The notes below the pieces were generated by a model. It saw only the letters and a program-made list of their open reading frames with translations, was not told the origin of the DNA and searched no databases. 64,000 nucleotides of DNA from contig NZ_FODD01000017.1 in the NCBI RefSeq assembly GCF_900110255.1, positions 1 through 64,000 of the forward strand, read 5' to 3'. Of the stretch, positions 7,947 through 19,900 are shown piece by piece; position 1 is the stretch's first letter; every line of letters begins with the position of its first letter. The translations under genes and the position numbers were made by a program. The stretch comes from Actinacidiphila rubida. GTDB lineage: Bacteria > Actinomycetota > Actinomycetes > Streptomycetales > Streptomycetaceae.

Positions 7947-10900
7947 CCTGCGGTCCCCTTCGTGTCGGTCACGGTTCCCGGCGCCTGGGCGGACGCGTCG
8001 TTGATCACGTACCTGCCGACGGGCCTGCCGTTCCTCAGGCGCTGCGCGCCGAGGACGAGCCGGCCGTCGATCCCGCCGGGGAAGAGGACTTCCCGGCGCT
8101 CCGGATGCGGGGTGGCGAGGTTGAGCGTGCTGTTGACGTCCACTCCCCCGGGTGCCGCGATGTCGTAGCGCCAACCGTAGCGGTCCAGCAGGTCCGCCTG
8201 GTCGGCCGGGTTGGCGGCCGCGGCCTGGTTGCGCAGCCAGCCGATGTCCCGGGTGGCGGTGACCCACAGGCTGCCCGGTTGACGGGGGTCCGCCGCATGG
8301 GCGACGACGGGCACCGCGTGCGCGCCGGACGGCACGAGCCCCTCGGCGAAGACCCGTTGCGGGTCCTGCCCCGCCGCGTCCGCGAACACGTACAGGTCGT
8401 CGGTGTCGGTGCGCCACCGCAGCCCGCCGGCCCATCCCGTGTCCGACAGCGCGTCGGCGACCTGCTGCTGGAGGGCGGGCGGCGCCGCGTCGGTTCCGGG
8501 CACCGCGGTGGCCTGCCCGTGCGCGCCGGGTTCGGGCGGCAGCAGGCGGAACGGCGTGACCGCGACCGGCTCCGTCCCCGGGCCCGAGTGCCACAGCCAG
8601 GAGCCGAGCCCTGCGGCGTCGACTGCGGCCCCGGCGCTCCCCGCGGTCTCGGCGGGAGGCGCGTACACGCCGCGCAGGCCCAGGTCGGGGAACTCCACGG
8701 CGTACGCCGAGGTCTGCGGCGTGGCCCCGTCGACGCCCCACATCGTCCACCGCTGGTGCCGGCGAACGGGCTCGGGGTAGGCCGTGCGGATCGTGTCGAA
8801 GTCGCGCGGCGCACCAGCCGGCCCGGCCGGTCCGGGCACGGGCGCCGGCTCCTCCTCCTCGGAGATCGTCTCCAGCGGCTGCCCGTACCGGTGACCGCCG
8901 CTCTGCGGCACGAACCCGTCCGCCTTCGGCAGAACCTCGGCCCCGGACGGCAGCACCCCGGCCGCCGACGGCACCAGCGACTCCGGCGCAGGCGGCAGCG
9001 GCACGTCCACCTTCAGCAGGGACTCTGCCTCGGACGGCAACACCCCCGTCCCGGAAGGGAGAACCCCCGCCGCCGACGGCACCAGCGGCTCCGGCGCAGG
9101 CGGCAGCGGCGGCGACGGCTCAGCCGGGTGCGGGAGGGATGCGTCCGCCTTCGGCGGGGTCTCGGCGGCCGGGGGCTTCGGCATCGGGGCCGGCTCCGGG
9201 GGCCTGCGCAGCGGCTCCAGCTTCGGGAGGTGCGGGAGCGGGGGTGCCGGGCGTTCGGGGGCGGGCGGTGCGAGGGGGCCGTCCGGGAGCGGCGGGCGGC
9301 TCTCGTAGCCGCGGCCCGTGAAGTGGCCGCCGGGGACGGCCGGGACGTGCTCGGCGATCTCGGCCGCGGGGATGGCGACGGAGAACGGCACGACGCCGCC
9401 CGCGGCCGTCCCGCCGTCGCCGAGGTGGAAGGTGAAGGTGATCTCGACGAAGCCGTCGAAGTGCTCCCGCTGGGCCGGGATCTTCGCGTTGGCGAAGGTC
9501 CGGCCGCCGCTGGCCCGTTCACCGCCGGACCGCGCGCGGCCGCCGATGCCGAACGTCCCGGCCGCGCCGATCTTGTTCACCAGGTCGCTGGCCTGCGCCC
9601 CCAGTTGGGCGTTGAGGAACAGCTGCCGGGAGCGCAGGGCGCGGCGGCCGAACTGCCTGGTGTTCTCGTTGACGAGCGCGGTCTCGGCGCGGGTCTCCGC
9701 GCGGTCGTGGGTGAGCTGGTGGACGACGGCGGTCGCCGACACCCACGCCTTCCTGCCGTTGACCCGGAACTCGTCGCTGGTCAGTTCGCCGCCCCGGGTC
9801 ATGTCCGGCAGGTTCTCCATGAGCCGGTCCTTGGGGAAGGCGTCCATGACCAGTTCGGAGCGCAGCCGGCCGTTGCGTGTCGAGGAGGTCCAGACGCCGC
9901 CGTACGCCTTGCGGCCCTCGGCGTCCAGGAGGCTGCGCAGGGAGCCCACGTCGGGCAGGTCGCGGACGAGGTGGTCGGCGGACAGGCCCTGGGTGAACAC
10001 CTCCCTGGGCGGCACCGGGACGGTCGCGGGCGGCGTCTCGGCGACGGCGGCCTTCACGGCCGTGCCGCCCTCGCCCACCACGCCCTTGCCGGCAGCCGAA
10101 CTGCTCGCGCCCGCCGTGCCGTTGGCCGTCGTGGTCGCCTTCGTCACCGTCGTGGCGTCGGTCCTCACCGCGTCCGCGCTCTCCAGCACGGCCTGGAAGC
10201 CGAGGTCGGCGTGGGCGAAGGTGCGGCGGCGCACGCCGAAGCCGTGCCGGGTCATGGGCGCGGGGGCCTGTCCCGGCGACGCGGCGGCCTTGTCGAGGGC
10301 GCTCGCGCGGATCCTCGCGGTCTGCTGCGCGTGCAGATCGTCGACCTGCTGCCGCAGGATCTCGCCCCAGCGGCTGCCGGGATCCAGGCGCGCGATCCGC
10401 CCCTGGAGCTCGGAGATCCGGCGCTGTTCGCCGAGTACGGCCCTGGGGACGCGCTGGTCGACCTTCCGGCCCCAGGGACGCCAGGACTGCCGGAACTCGA
10501 CGTGCAGGCGGGTGGTGCCGTCGAACACGGCGCCGGGGGCCTTGTACTTGGTGCCGGAGCCGACGCGGGCGGCCGACGTGCTCTGCGTGACGTCCTCGCG
10601 CGTCGCGGTGTGGGTGACACCGCCGCCGGCGAAGACCTCGACCGGCAGCCCACCGACGGGGTTGGAGGTGCCGACGACGCTCACGCCGGTGGCCGTCGAC
10701 TCGGCGTGGTCGCCGAGCAGCGGGGGCTGCGTCTCGGTGGTGGTACGGGTGCCGACCGCCGCCGAGTAGAACTCGGTGGCGTCGGTGTTGCCCGCGTGCT
10801 CCATCTCCTCGACGCCGGCCGTCACCAGCATGCGGCGGCCCTTGACCTTGATCTCCCAGGGCTGCCGGCCCATCATCGGCTTCAGCCTGCGGTGGAACTC

Positions 10901-13900
10901 GTCGGCGGGCATCGCGTCGCGCAGCTCGGTGCGTGCCGCGGCCCAGGCCCGCTGCGACCCGAACGCCTTGACGCCGGCGTCCGCCAGCTGGTCGAGGAAC
11001 GCGTCACGGACGTCGGTGACGCCGTGCGCGAGGGCCGTCTTCGGGGGCCGCACGGCCAGCACGATGTCGCTGGCGCCGAGGACCCGGGAGTCCTCGACCC
11101 GGCGCGGCGGGCGGTAGCCCTGCGCGGGCTTCGGCGCCTGCTTCGTGGCCGGGTCCGCGGGCAGTTCACGGACCGGGAAGGCGAACTCGCCCTGGGTGGT
11201 GACGGTCAGGTCCCCCGTGGTGCGCGTGCCGGGCAGGCGCCGGGAGAGCGTGATGTCCAGGTGGTAGGCGAGGTCGCCCTTGAAGACCGCGGCGGGCTCG
11301 ACGGTCTTGCCCTTGGTGATCAGGCCGCTGCGGTTGTCCAGGACCCGGCTGACGAACCGGTCGAAGGCCCCGGTGCGGGTGACCGTGATCGAGGTGTGCG
11401 GCGGCCGGAAGCCGAGCCGCTGCCACAGGGTGCGGCGGGTCGTGCCGGTGTGCGCGGTGCCGACGGCGGCGGCCGACTCCGTGCCCTGCTCGAACTCGAA
11501 CTTCCTCTCCACCCGGTCGAAGCCGGTGATGGTCGCGTGCGCCGAGGTGATGGTGATGTCGGCGGTCACGCCGTTCGCGGAGACGGTCGTGCCCCAGGTG
11601 GCGCCGGATGTGAGGCCTGGGGTCTTGGGGACGACCACGGAGCCGTCGAAGAACAGGTTGAGGTCGGCCTCGACCTGTGCCCACTTGTCCTGGAAGGCGT
11701 CGCCGAGGCGTGCCCTGAGGGCCTTGACGATGGCCCCGCTGTCGCCGCCCTTCACGATGGCGTCGCCCGCGCCGATCTGGCCGGTGCGCGTGACGCGGCC
11801 CGGCGGCAGGACGGTGGGGTCCGGGACGGTGGCGGAGGCCGCGGCCCTCGATGTCGAGGCGGCCGGGGCGGGCGGGTGGGCGGCGCGGCCGCCCGGCACG
11901 GGTGTGGCGGGCGGCGTGAAGACCTGCCGGCCGGCCTGTGCGGCGCCGACCTCGTACTGCGTGGCGTGCGACTGCGGGAGGGCCACCACGAAACGGAGGT
12001 CGGAGGCGCCGTTCCTGGCGGCCGGGTCCCCCGGCCGGCCGAGGCCCGCGTCGACGTGCACGCGGCCGATGTAGAGCGCCATGGGCTGCCCGAACTTGGC
12101 GCTGGCCACGTTGTTGCCGGCGCCGGAGGCGCTGGTGCCGGTGCCGGAGCGGTGGGACATGCCGCCGCCGAGGGGGTGCATGCCCGCGGACAGGTTGGAC
12201 GCGATGTCGCCCTGCACGCCGCCCTGCAGTGTCCCGCCGCCGGTGAGCGCGGTGTTGAGCCGGGTGCCGGCGTCCTCGGTGATCTCGTTGAGCAGGTTCA
12301 GCTCCGCTTCGTTCAGCGGGCGCAGGTACTCCAGGTCCAGCAGCCGTCCGGTCGCGGACAGACGGGCGTCGGTGTGCAGCGGTTCGGGCAGCGGCACGCT
12401 GTGCGCGGTCGCCCCGCGGGTCGCCTCGGGCAGCCACACGGCGAGTTGCTCGGGGGTGACCATGTCCGTGGCCGAGCCGCGCACCTCCGTCCAGTGGTCG
12501 CCGAAGTAGCGGCGGCCGAGATCGTCCACGAGGGAGTCGAGGGCGGGTGCGCCGGTGTCGCCGGCGGCCCGGTCCTCGCCGAGGAGGACGTCGAGGACGA
12601 CGGAGTGCTCGGGCAGTCCGTGCCACACGTCGTCGTGGGGGCGCCAGGCGAGGTCGCCCTCGGCGAGCTGCGGGCCCGCCATCCGGCGCGGGGCGGTCGT
12701 CCCCTCCGGGGCGTGGAAGGCGCGCACCGCGCCGTCGGCGATCCGCGAGTCGGCGGCCTCGACCAGCGCCTGGAAGCCGAGGCGCCCGGAGGTGGCACCG
12801 GTCGCCCGCGTGACGGTGCCGCCGGCGGGACGGTGGGCGAAGCGGAACGCGACCACGCCGTCGAACACGACGCCGGGCACCTTCATCTTGACCGCGCGGC
12901 CGGAACGGACCGCCACCTGGCGGGTGGTGACGCCCTCGGTGTCGTGCTGCGCGGACACCTCTCCGCTCAGCGTGCCCGGCCCGGCGTGCAGGTCGGAGCT
13001 CTGCGCGGTGAAGGCGGCGCGCACGGCGCGGTTGCGGGACTCGGTGAGCGTGAAGATCCGGGTGACGTCGCTGCCGGTGTTGAACTCGGTCTGCCTGGTG
13101 TTCCGCAGGTGCGTCATCGACGACACCTCCGCGGTGATCAGCAGCGTCCCGTGGGCGCCCAGGTCGACCTCCAGGGCGTGCCCGCCGGTCATGGACTTGA
13201 GCCTGAAGTGGAGGACGTCCAGCGAACCGGCGCGGCCCAGGATCAGTTCGCGCACGGCCGGCCAGTCCGCGCCGAAGGTCCTGGTGCCGTAGGCGGTCAG
13301 CGAGGCGGGGTCGCCGGCCGCGCCGAGCAGGGCGTCGGCGAGCGGGACGGGGCCCCGCTCGCCGCGGGCGTCGACGGTGAAGACGTCGCGGACGATGTCG
13401 GTGCCGCCGAGCGCGCGGGTCTGCTCGACCCGCAGCGGCGGCAGGTAGACCGCGTCGGTGGCGGCCGGCACGTGGCCGGCGGCCTCGGCGGCGCTGGTCG
13501 CCACCGGCGCGTGGACCGGCACGGACAGCGTGGACAGACGCTCACCGCCGCCCGCGGACAGGTCGAGCCTGCGGTGGAGGACGTCGCGCACCTGGGAGAA
13601 GTCGAAGTCCAGCCGGATCTCCGCCTCCGTCCGCATCGCCGGTTCGGGCGTCTTGCCCCGGCTGAACTGGCGGCTGCTGGTGGCCACGCGGTCGGCGGTG
13701 GTCGAGGTGTACGTGGCGTTGAGGGATCCGGTCAGGTCGGTCGTCTGCGCGGCCTTGCCCTTGACCAGGAGGCCGCCGCCACCGCCGAGCATCCGCTCCT
13801 TGAGGAAGCCGGTGCGGTTGAACGTCTCGGTGCCGTCCTCGAACTCCAGCGAGTCGACCGTGTGCGCGGCTCCGGTGTGCTCGACGCGCGCGGTGACCTT

Positions 13901-16900
13901 GACGTCGCCGCTCCAGCCGCCGACGTCCATGTGCAGCGTCCTGGACTCGCCGCGGGTCATCGCGGACAACGACGGGAGGATCGCGGCGCGGAACTCGGGC
14001 TCCCACTGGGTCCTCAGGGTCGTCAGCTGGTCCGCGCCGAAACGCGTGCCGAGGCCGGCGAGCAGCCCGTCGGTGAGTTCGTGCTCGGTGCCGGCGGACG
14101 GCAGGATGCGGTCGGCGCCACCGATCTGCCCCTGCGCGAGCCGGCCGGGCAGCGCCGGGTCGGTGACGACGGCCGCCGCGGGCGGCGGCGCCTGCGCGAG
14201 GAGGGCGGCGGCCGGCAGCGGCGGTGCCTGCCCCGGTTCGGGAGTGCGCGGCGCATCGCGGATCCCGTCCGCGGCCAGGGTGCCGTTCAGCGGCGCGCGC
14301 GGTGCCACGGCACCGGGCGCGTGGTCCGCGGGGGCGGTGTGCGGGGTGTGGGCGGCGGCGGTGACCGGCGCGTCGTCCAGGTCGCCGATGACGGCGTGGA
14401 TCAGCTGGAGGTACCGGTCGCGCATCCCGCCGCGCGGCAGGTCGGCCTCGGGCGCCCGGTGGAAGTCGCCCATGAGGCTGCCGGTGATCTCCGGGCGGTG
14501 CGGGGAGACCGTGTCGCGGTACTCGTCGCGCAGGCCCAGCTGGTGGCCCAGCTCGTGCGCCAGGACCTGGTCGGTGGCGTCCACGGCCCAGGTGTCCTGA
14601 CTGGACGGCGTGCCGTGCGGGCCGACCTCCGCGCTGAGGTGGGCGTCGGTGGCGGACTTGGCGCGCTCCAGCGTCACGTGCAGCACGCTGCCGTCGGGCA
14701 TGGTGTGGCCCGGGGCGTTGAACAGCCGGTCCGTGCCGGCCTGGGCGCGCTGCCACACCTCGTCGAGCCGGCCCGCGGTCACCTCGCCGGTGCCGGACAG
14801 GTGCACCCTGACCGTCAGGTCGGTGTAGCGCTGCCCGTCGACGGTGAACCGTCGCGCGTCGAACGACGACTCCACGACGTACCGGGGGACGTCGTGGCCG
14901 ACGCCGCCCCGCGGCCGGGAGACGGGGTCCACCCACCGGTGCGTCCTCGTCACGTGGGGAGCCGCGGAGCGGGCGGCCTGCCAGTGCGCGCCGGACACGG
15001 GCGCGTGGACGGTGGCCGGGGCCGGCGAGTGGCCGGCGGTGTGCGCGAGGGTGTGGCCGGCGGCGGGTCCGGCGGCGCCTTCCAGCGTGTGGGCGGACGG
15101 CGCGGCCGCGCTCACCCCGACGGGGTCCGCGGCGTGCGCGGTGAGGGCGTCGGCCTCCCGTTGCAGGCCGGGCAGCCAGCGCGGGTCGCTCTGGTCCTGG
15201 ATCCAGAACCGGACCTGGCCCTGGAGCCGTTCCAGGTCGTCGAGCGCGCGGGTCGCCGCCTTCCCGCCGGACCACCAGGACGAGCCCTGCTTCTGCAGGG
15301 CCTCGCGCTCCTCCTTGAACGCCGCCTCCTGCTTGTCGAAGTAGCCCTTCATCAGGTCCGCGGTGGCCTGGTGGTCCTTCGTCAGCTCGGCGAGGGTGCG
15401 GTGGAGTTCGTCCAGCGTCGTGACGTGCCCGAGCGCCGCCACGTCCCGCTGCGCCTGGAGGGTGTGCAGCGCCCAGGCGCCCTTCAGGTTCAGGCTGGAC
15501 TGGCTGCCGTCCAGCCGCGCCGTGTAGTCCCGGTGGTACCAGGACAGCTTGAGCAGGCGGTCCTCGGTGGTCCGGATGTAGAACTTCAGCAGGCTGTCGA
15601 GCCGGTGGCCGCCCTGGAAGTCCACGGCGCGGGAGCTGACCTGCCGGGTCCACACGTCGTTGACGTCCTGCCGGGTGGTGTGGTTCTCCTGGCTGAGGAA
15701 CTGCCAGCCGTGGTCGCCGCGCCACATGATGTTGGTGGTCTCGGGCGTCACGCTCTGGTCCAGCGGGCTCTGGTACTCGGCGTCGCCGAACCAGTCCATC
15801 GGCTCCTGGTCGAGGCGGAACTGCTCGGACTCGGCCCGGTTGGTCGTGGGCGACTGGAAGTGCCAGGCCCGGAACGTGCCCTCCGCCTCGCCTCTCGTGA
15901 CGGTGAAGGCGCAGCCGTTCATCGCGGCCGTGAACACGAAGTCGGGGCTGAAGCCGTCGCCGCGCTCCAGCGGGATGTCGGCGTGGCCGACCTGCGTCTC
16001 GGGCAGGGACGGCTTGCCCTGGAAGTACGGCACGTAGTGCGCGGCGAGGTACTCGTCCTCACCGCGCAGCGGCGGCAGTTCGCGGCCGCCGAGGATCTCC
16101 CGGAGCTGGGGGTCGCCGGCGAACGCGTGGGCGTACTTCTCCACCGCGGGGGTGAGCAGGTAGACCTCGCGCCCCGCCCGGGCGCTCTCGGCGTGCGGGG
16201 TCAGCGTGAACCAGTGGCGGTCCTGGCCGTCCATCCACGTGAGGAACCGGCCGTAGTCGATCTCCAGGCCGGGGGTGCGCGCCTTCATGCCGTCGAGGGT
16301 GCGCATGAGCACGCTCGCGTGCTGCAGGAACTGCTCGGGCGCCTGCTTGAACTGGTGGGCGGCGGCGGGCAGGTCGTGGACGCCGGGGTGGGGTGCCGCG
16401 TGCGTTCCCGTGTGCGCCGCGACCGCGGGGTCCGGCAGGGGGGCGCGGGGCGAGACGGAGGTGACGGTCCCGCCGTGCGGGGTGGTGAGCGTGTGCGGGA
16501 CCGCGCCGTGCGCGTCGTGGACGGCAGCGGCAGGGGTGTGCGGGTGGTGCAGGCCCGGCATCGGGCCGGTCAGGTAGTGGGTGATCGTGTCGAGGTCCTC
16601 GGCGGCGAAGCCCTTCGTGAACTTGGCCGTCTCGGCGGGCTTCACCGCGCCCTTGCCCGCGCCGAACGCCCAGTCCGGGTGCAGCAGCGCGTCGTTCATG
16701 GCCTTGGCGTCCTTCGGGGCCAGGGTGCCGGCGTCCTTGAGGGCCTTGAGCTGCGCCATCTGGGAGGTGATGTACTTGCCGGAACGGGTCGGCGGTTCCT
16801 TGACGAGGATGCGCTCGTAGCCCGTGGCCAGGGACGCCCCCCGGTCGAACCTGCCGGTTCCGGAGGCGGACAGCGGGGAGTTCTGCGCGGCGTGCCACTT

Positions 16901-19900
16901 GGCCATCCGCTCGCCGCCGTGGCTGCCGGGCTCCTCCATGTAGCGGACGGTGTGGCCGGACAGCGCCAGGGCCTCCAGGTTGCCGCTGCGGAAGCCGAGG
17001 TGGCGGACGCTCGCGCTGTTCTGCCGCAGGTACTCGTACAGCTTCATCTGCCCGATGCGGCTGTCACCGCCCCACGCCTTCAGCGCCTCCTTCACCCCGT
17101 CGCCCTTCGCCCCCCAGAAGTGCGTGAGGTTGTGGACCTCAAGGCCCTGACCGGTGAACTTCTCCGCCATCGCCGGGTACTTGCCGGCCTTCGCCTCGTT
17201 CGCGAACGCGTCGCCCGCGATGATCACCAGCGGGCCCGGCCCGCCGGAGGCCTCCTTCTCCAGCTGGAGCCGCTCCAGGATCTGCCCGATCCCGGCGTAC
17301 GAGGTGTCGTGCTCGACGTGCACGTCACCCTTCTTGCCGCTGAACCGCGACCACAGCACGACCGTGTCGCGCTCGGGTGACGGCACGATGTGCCGGTCCC
17401 CCAGCCACTGGCCGAGGTGCGACTTCTGGGCCGCCGAGAACCCGGCGTCGTCCAGCTTCCAGTGCGACCGCACCAGTTGGCGCACACCGACGGAGAAGTT
17501 GTCCGCCACCCACGTCGTGCCCGCGCCCACCGGGAGCATCTTCTTCTTGGCGGCGGACGCCGGGAGGTCGAGGATCCGCTCGGCCACTTCGGTCGCCGCG
17601 GCGTCGGTCTTCTGTCCTTCCTTCACGGTCACCAGGTGGATGCGGCTGTCGTCGATGCCGCTGTCCTTGTAGAACTTCGCGATGGACGCGCCCTGGTCGG
17701 TGGCCACCCGGTCCGGCATGCCGGTGACCACGACGACGTGCAGGTCCTTGTCGCCCATCAGCGCGGCGGCGATGCCGAACTGGTCACCCGTGGCGTAGCC
17801 CGGCTGCCACAGCACCCGTTTCCCGGGCGCGCGCTCGGTCAGCGCCTTGACGAACTTGCCGCCCAGCTGCGGCTTGCCCACCGCCGCCGCCAGGTCCTTG
17901 CCCAGCGCCGGCTGGTGCAGCAGGTCGGCGAACTCGGGCCGGGCCGCGGCCGCCGAGATCTTCGCCGCCAGGTCCGCCTTCGCCTCGGCGGTGGCGTTCC
18001 TGGGCAGCACGTCGGCCAGGTCCCGGCCGATCCCGGGGCGGCCCAGCGCGCCGGCCAGGTGGAGGTCCAGCTCGGGGTGCCGCAGTACCAGGTCGGCGCG
18101 CTGGAGGTCGGTCAGGTCGCCGAGCCGAACGTCGTCGTGCACCGTGTCGAGCAGCCCCGGGCGGTTGAGCCACCCGCGGAGACCGTCGGTGAGGTCGGAG
18201 TCGGCCAGCAGGTGCGACCCGGTCGACCCGGTGTGCGCCGCCGTGTCCTGCGCGACGAGGTGGACGTCGCCCTCCGGGGTCGCGACCCGCAGCGCGCCGG
18301 CTCCCGTCGACGTGCTCGCCTGGGGCGCGCGCGGCGAGACCTTCATGTCCGGCTGCGGGGCGCGGGGGGACACCTTCATGTCGGGCTGGGGCGCGCGGGG
18401 GGAGACCTTCATGTCCGGCTGGGGCGCGCGCGAGGACACCGACGGGCCCCCGTGCGGGGTCGCGACGGGTGGATGCGCGGCGCCCGACGCGTGCCCGCCG
18501 GTCAGGTAGCCGGTGATCGTGTCGAGGTCCTCGGCCGCGAAGCCCTTGGCGAGCTTGGACATCTCCTCGGGTTTCTTCACGCCCTTGTCCGCCCCGAACG
18601 CCCAGTCCGGGTGCATCAGGGAGTTCTCCTGGGCCCTGGCCGCGTCCTTGGGAAGGTCGCCCTTCTGCAGTTGCGTCCTGATGTCGTCCAGGCGCTGGGC
18701 GATGTACTTGCCGGAACGGGTCGGCGGCTCCTTGACGAGGATGCGCTCGTACCCGGTCGCCAGCGACTGCCCTTTGCCGAACTTGCCCGTTCCGGCGGCG
18801 GACAGCGGGGAGTTCTCGGCGGCGTGCCACTTGGCCATCCGCTCGCCGCCGATGCTGCCCGGCTCCTCCATGTAGCGGACGGTGTGCCCGGACAGCGCCA
18901 GCCCCTCCAGGTTGCCGCTGCGGAAACCGAGGTGGCGGACGTCGTGGCTGTTCTGCCGCAGGTACTCGTACAGCTTCATCTGGCCGATGCGGCTGTCGCC
19001 GCCCCACGCCTTCAGCGCGTCCTTCGCCCCCTCGCCCTTCGCCTCCCAGAAGTGCGTGAGGTTGTGGACCTCGAGGCCTTGGCCGGTGAACTTCTCCGCC
19101 AGCGCGGGGTACTTGCCGGCGGCCTTCGCCTCGTTCGCGAACGCGTCGCCCGCGATGATCACCAGCGGGCCCGGGCCGCCGGAGGCCTCCTTCTCCAGCT
19201 GGAGCCGCTCCAGGATCTGCCCGATCCCGGTGTACGAGGTGTCGTGCTCGACGTGCACGTCACCCTTCTTGCCGCTGAACCGCGACCACAGCACGATCGT
19301 GTCGCGGTCCGGCGTGGGGACGATGCCCTTCGTGCCGAGCCAGTCGCCGAGGTGGGACTTCTGGGCCGCCGAGAACCCGGCGTCGTCCAGCTTCCAGTGC
19401 GACCGCACCAGTTGGCGCACACCGACGGTGAAGTTGTCCGCCACCCACGTCGTGCCCGCGCCCACCGGTACCTTGTCGACCTTCACGTCCGGCAGGAAGC
19501 CCTGGATCTCGCGGTCCGCCGCGTTGTCGACGGTCTCGCCCTCCTGCACCTTCGCCAGGTGGATGCGGCTCTCGTCGATGCCGCTGTCCTTGTAGAACTT
19601 CGCGATGGACGCGCCCTTGTCCACGGCCTCCTTCTCGGGGATGCCCGTGACGACCACGACGTGCATGTCCTTGTCGCCCATCAGCGCGGCGGCGATGCCG
19701 AACTGGTCACCCGTGGCGTAGCCCGGCTGTTTGAGGACGCGCGGTTTGACGGGCGGCTTCTCCAGCTTCTGCAGCGCCTTGGCCAGGCCCGTCTCCAGCT
19801 TGCCCCGACCGCCCGCCTTCTGCGCCAGATCGGGCCCGAGGGCGTCCACGAGTCCGCGCGCCCTGACCGCCGGATCCCGGAACCGGCTCGCGAACTCCGG

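Noticed and set aside
7934..17380. Very long open frame (over 3,100 codons) on the plus strand opposite the giant gene
   Set aside because: It is antisense to the giant gene. In DNA of this GC content the reverse frame of a codon-biased gene stays open. The product is Gly/Arg/Val-rich without any recognisable domain, while the minus strand gives coherent domains throughout.
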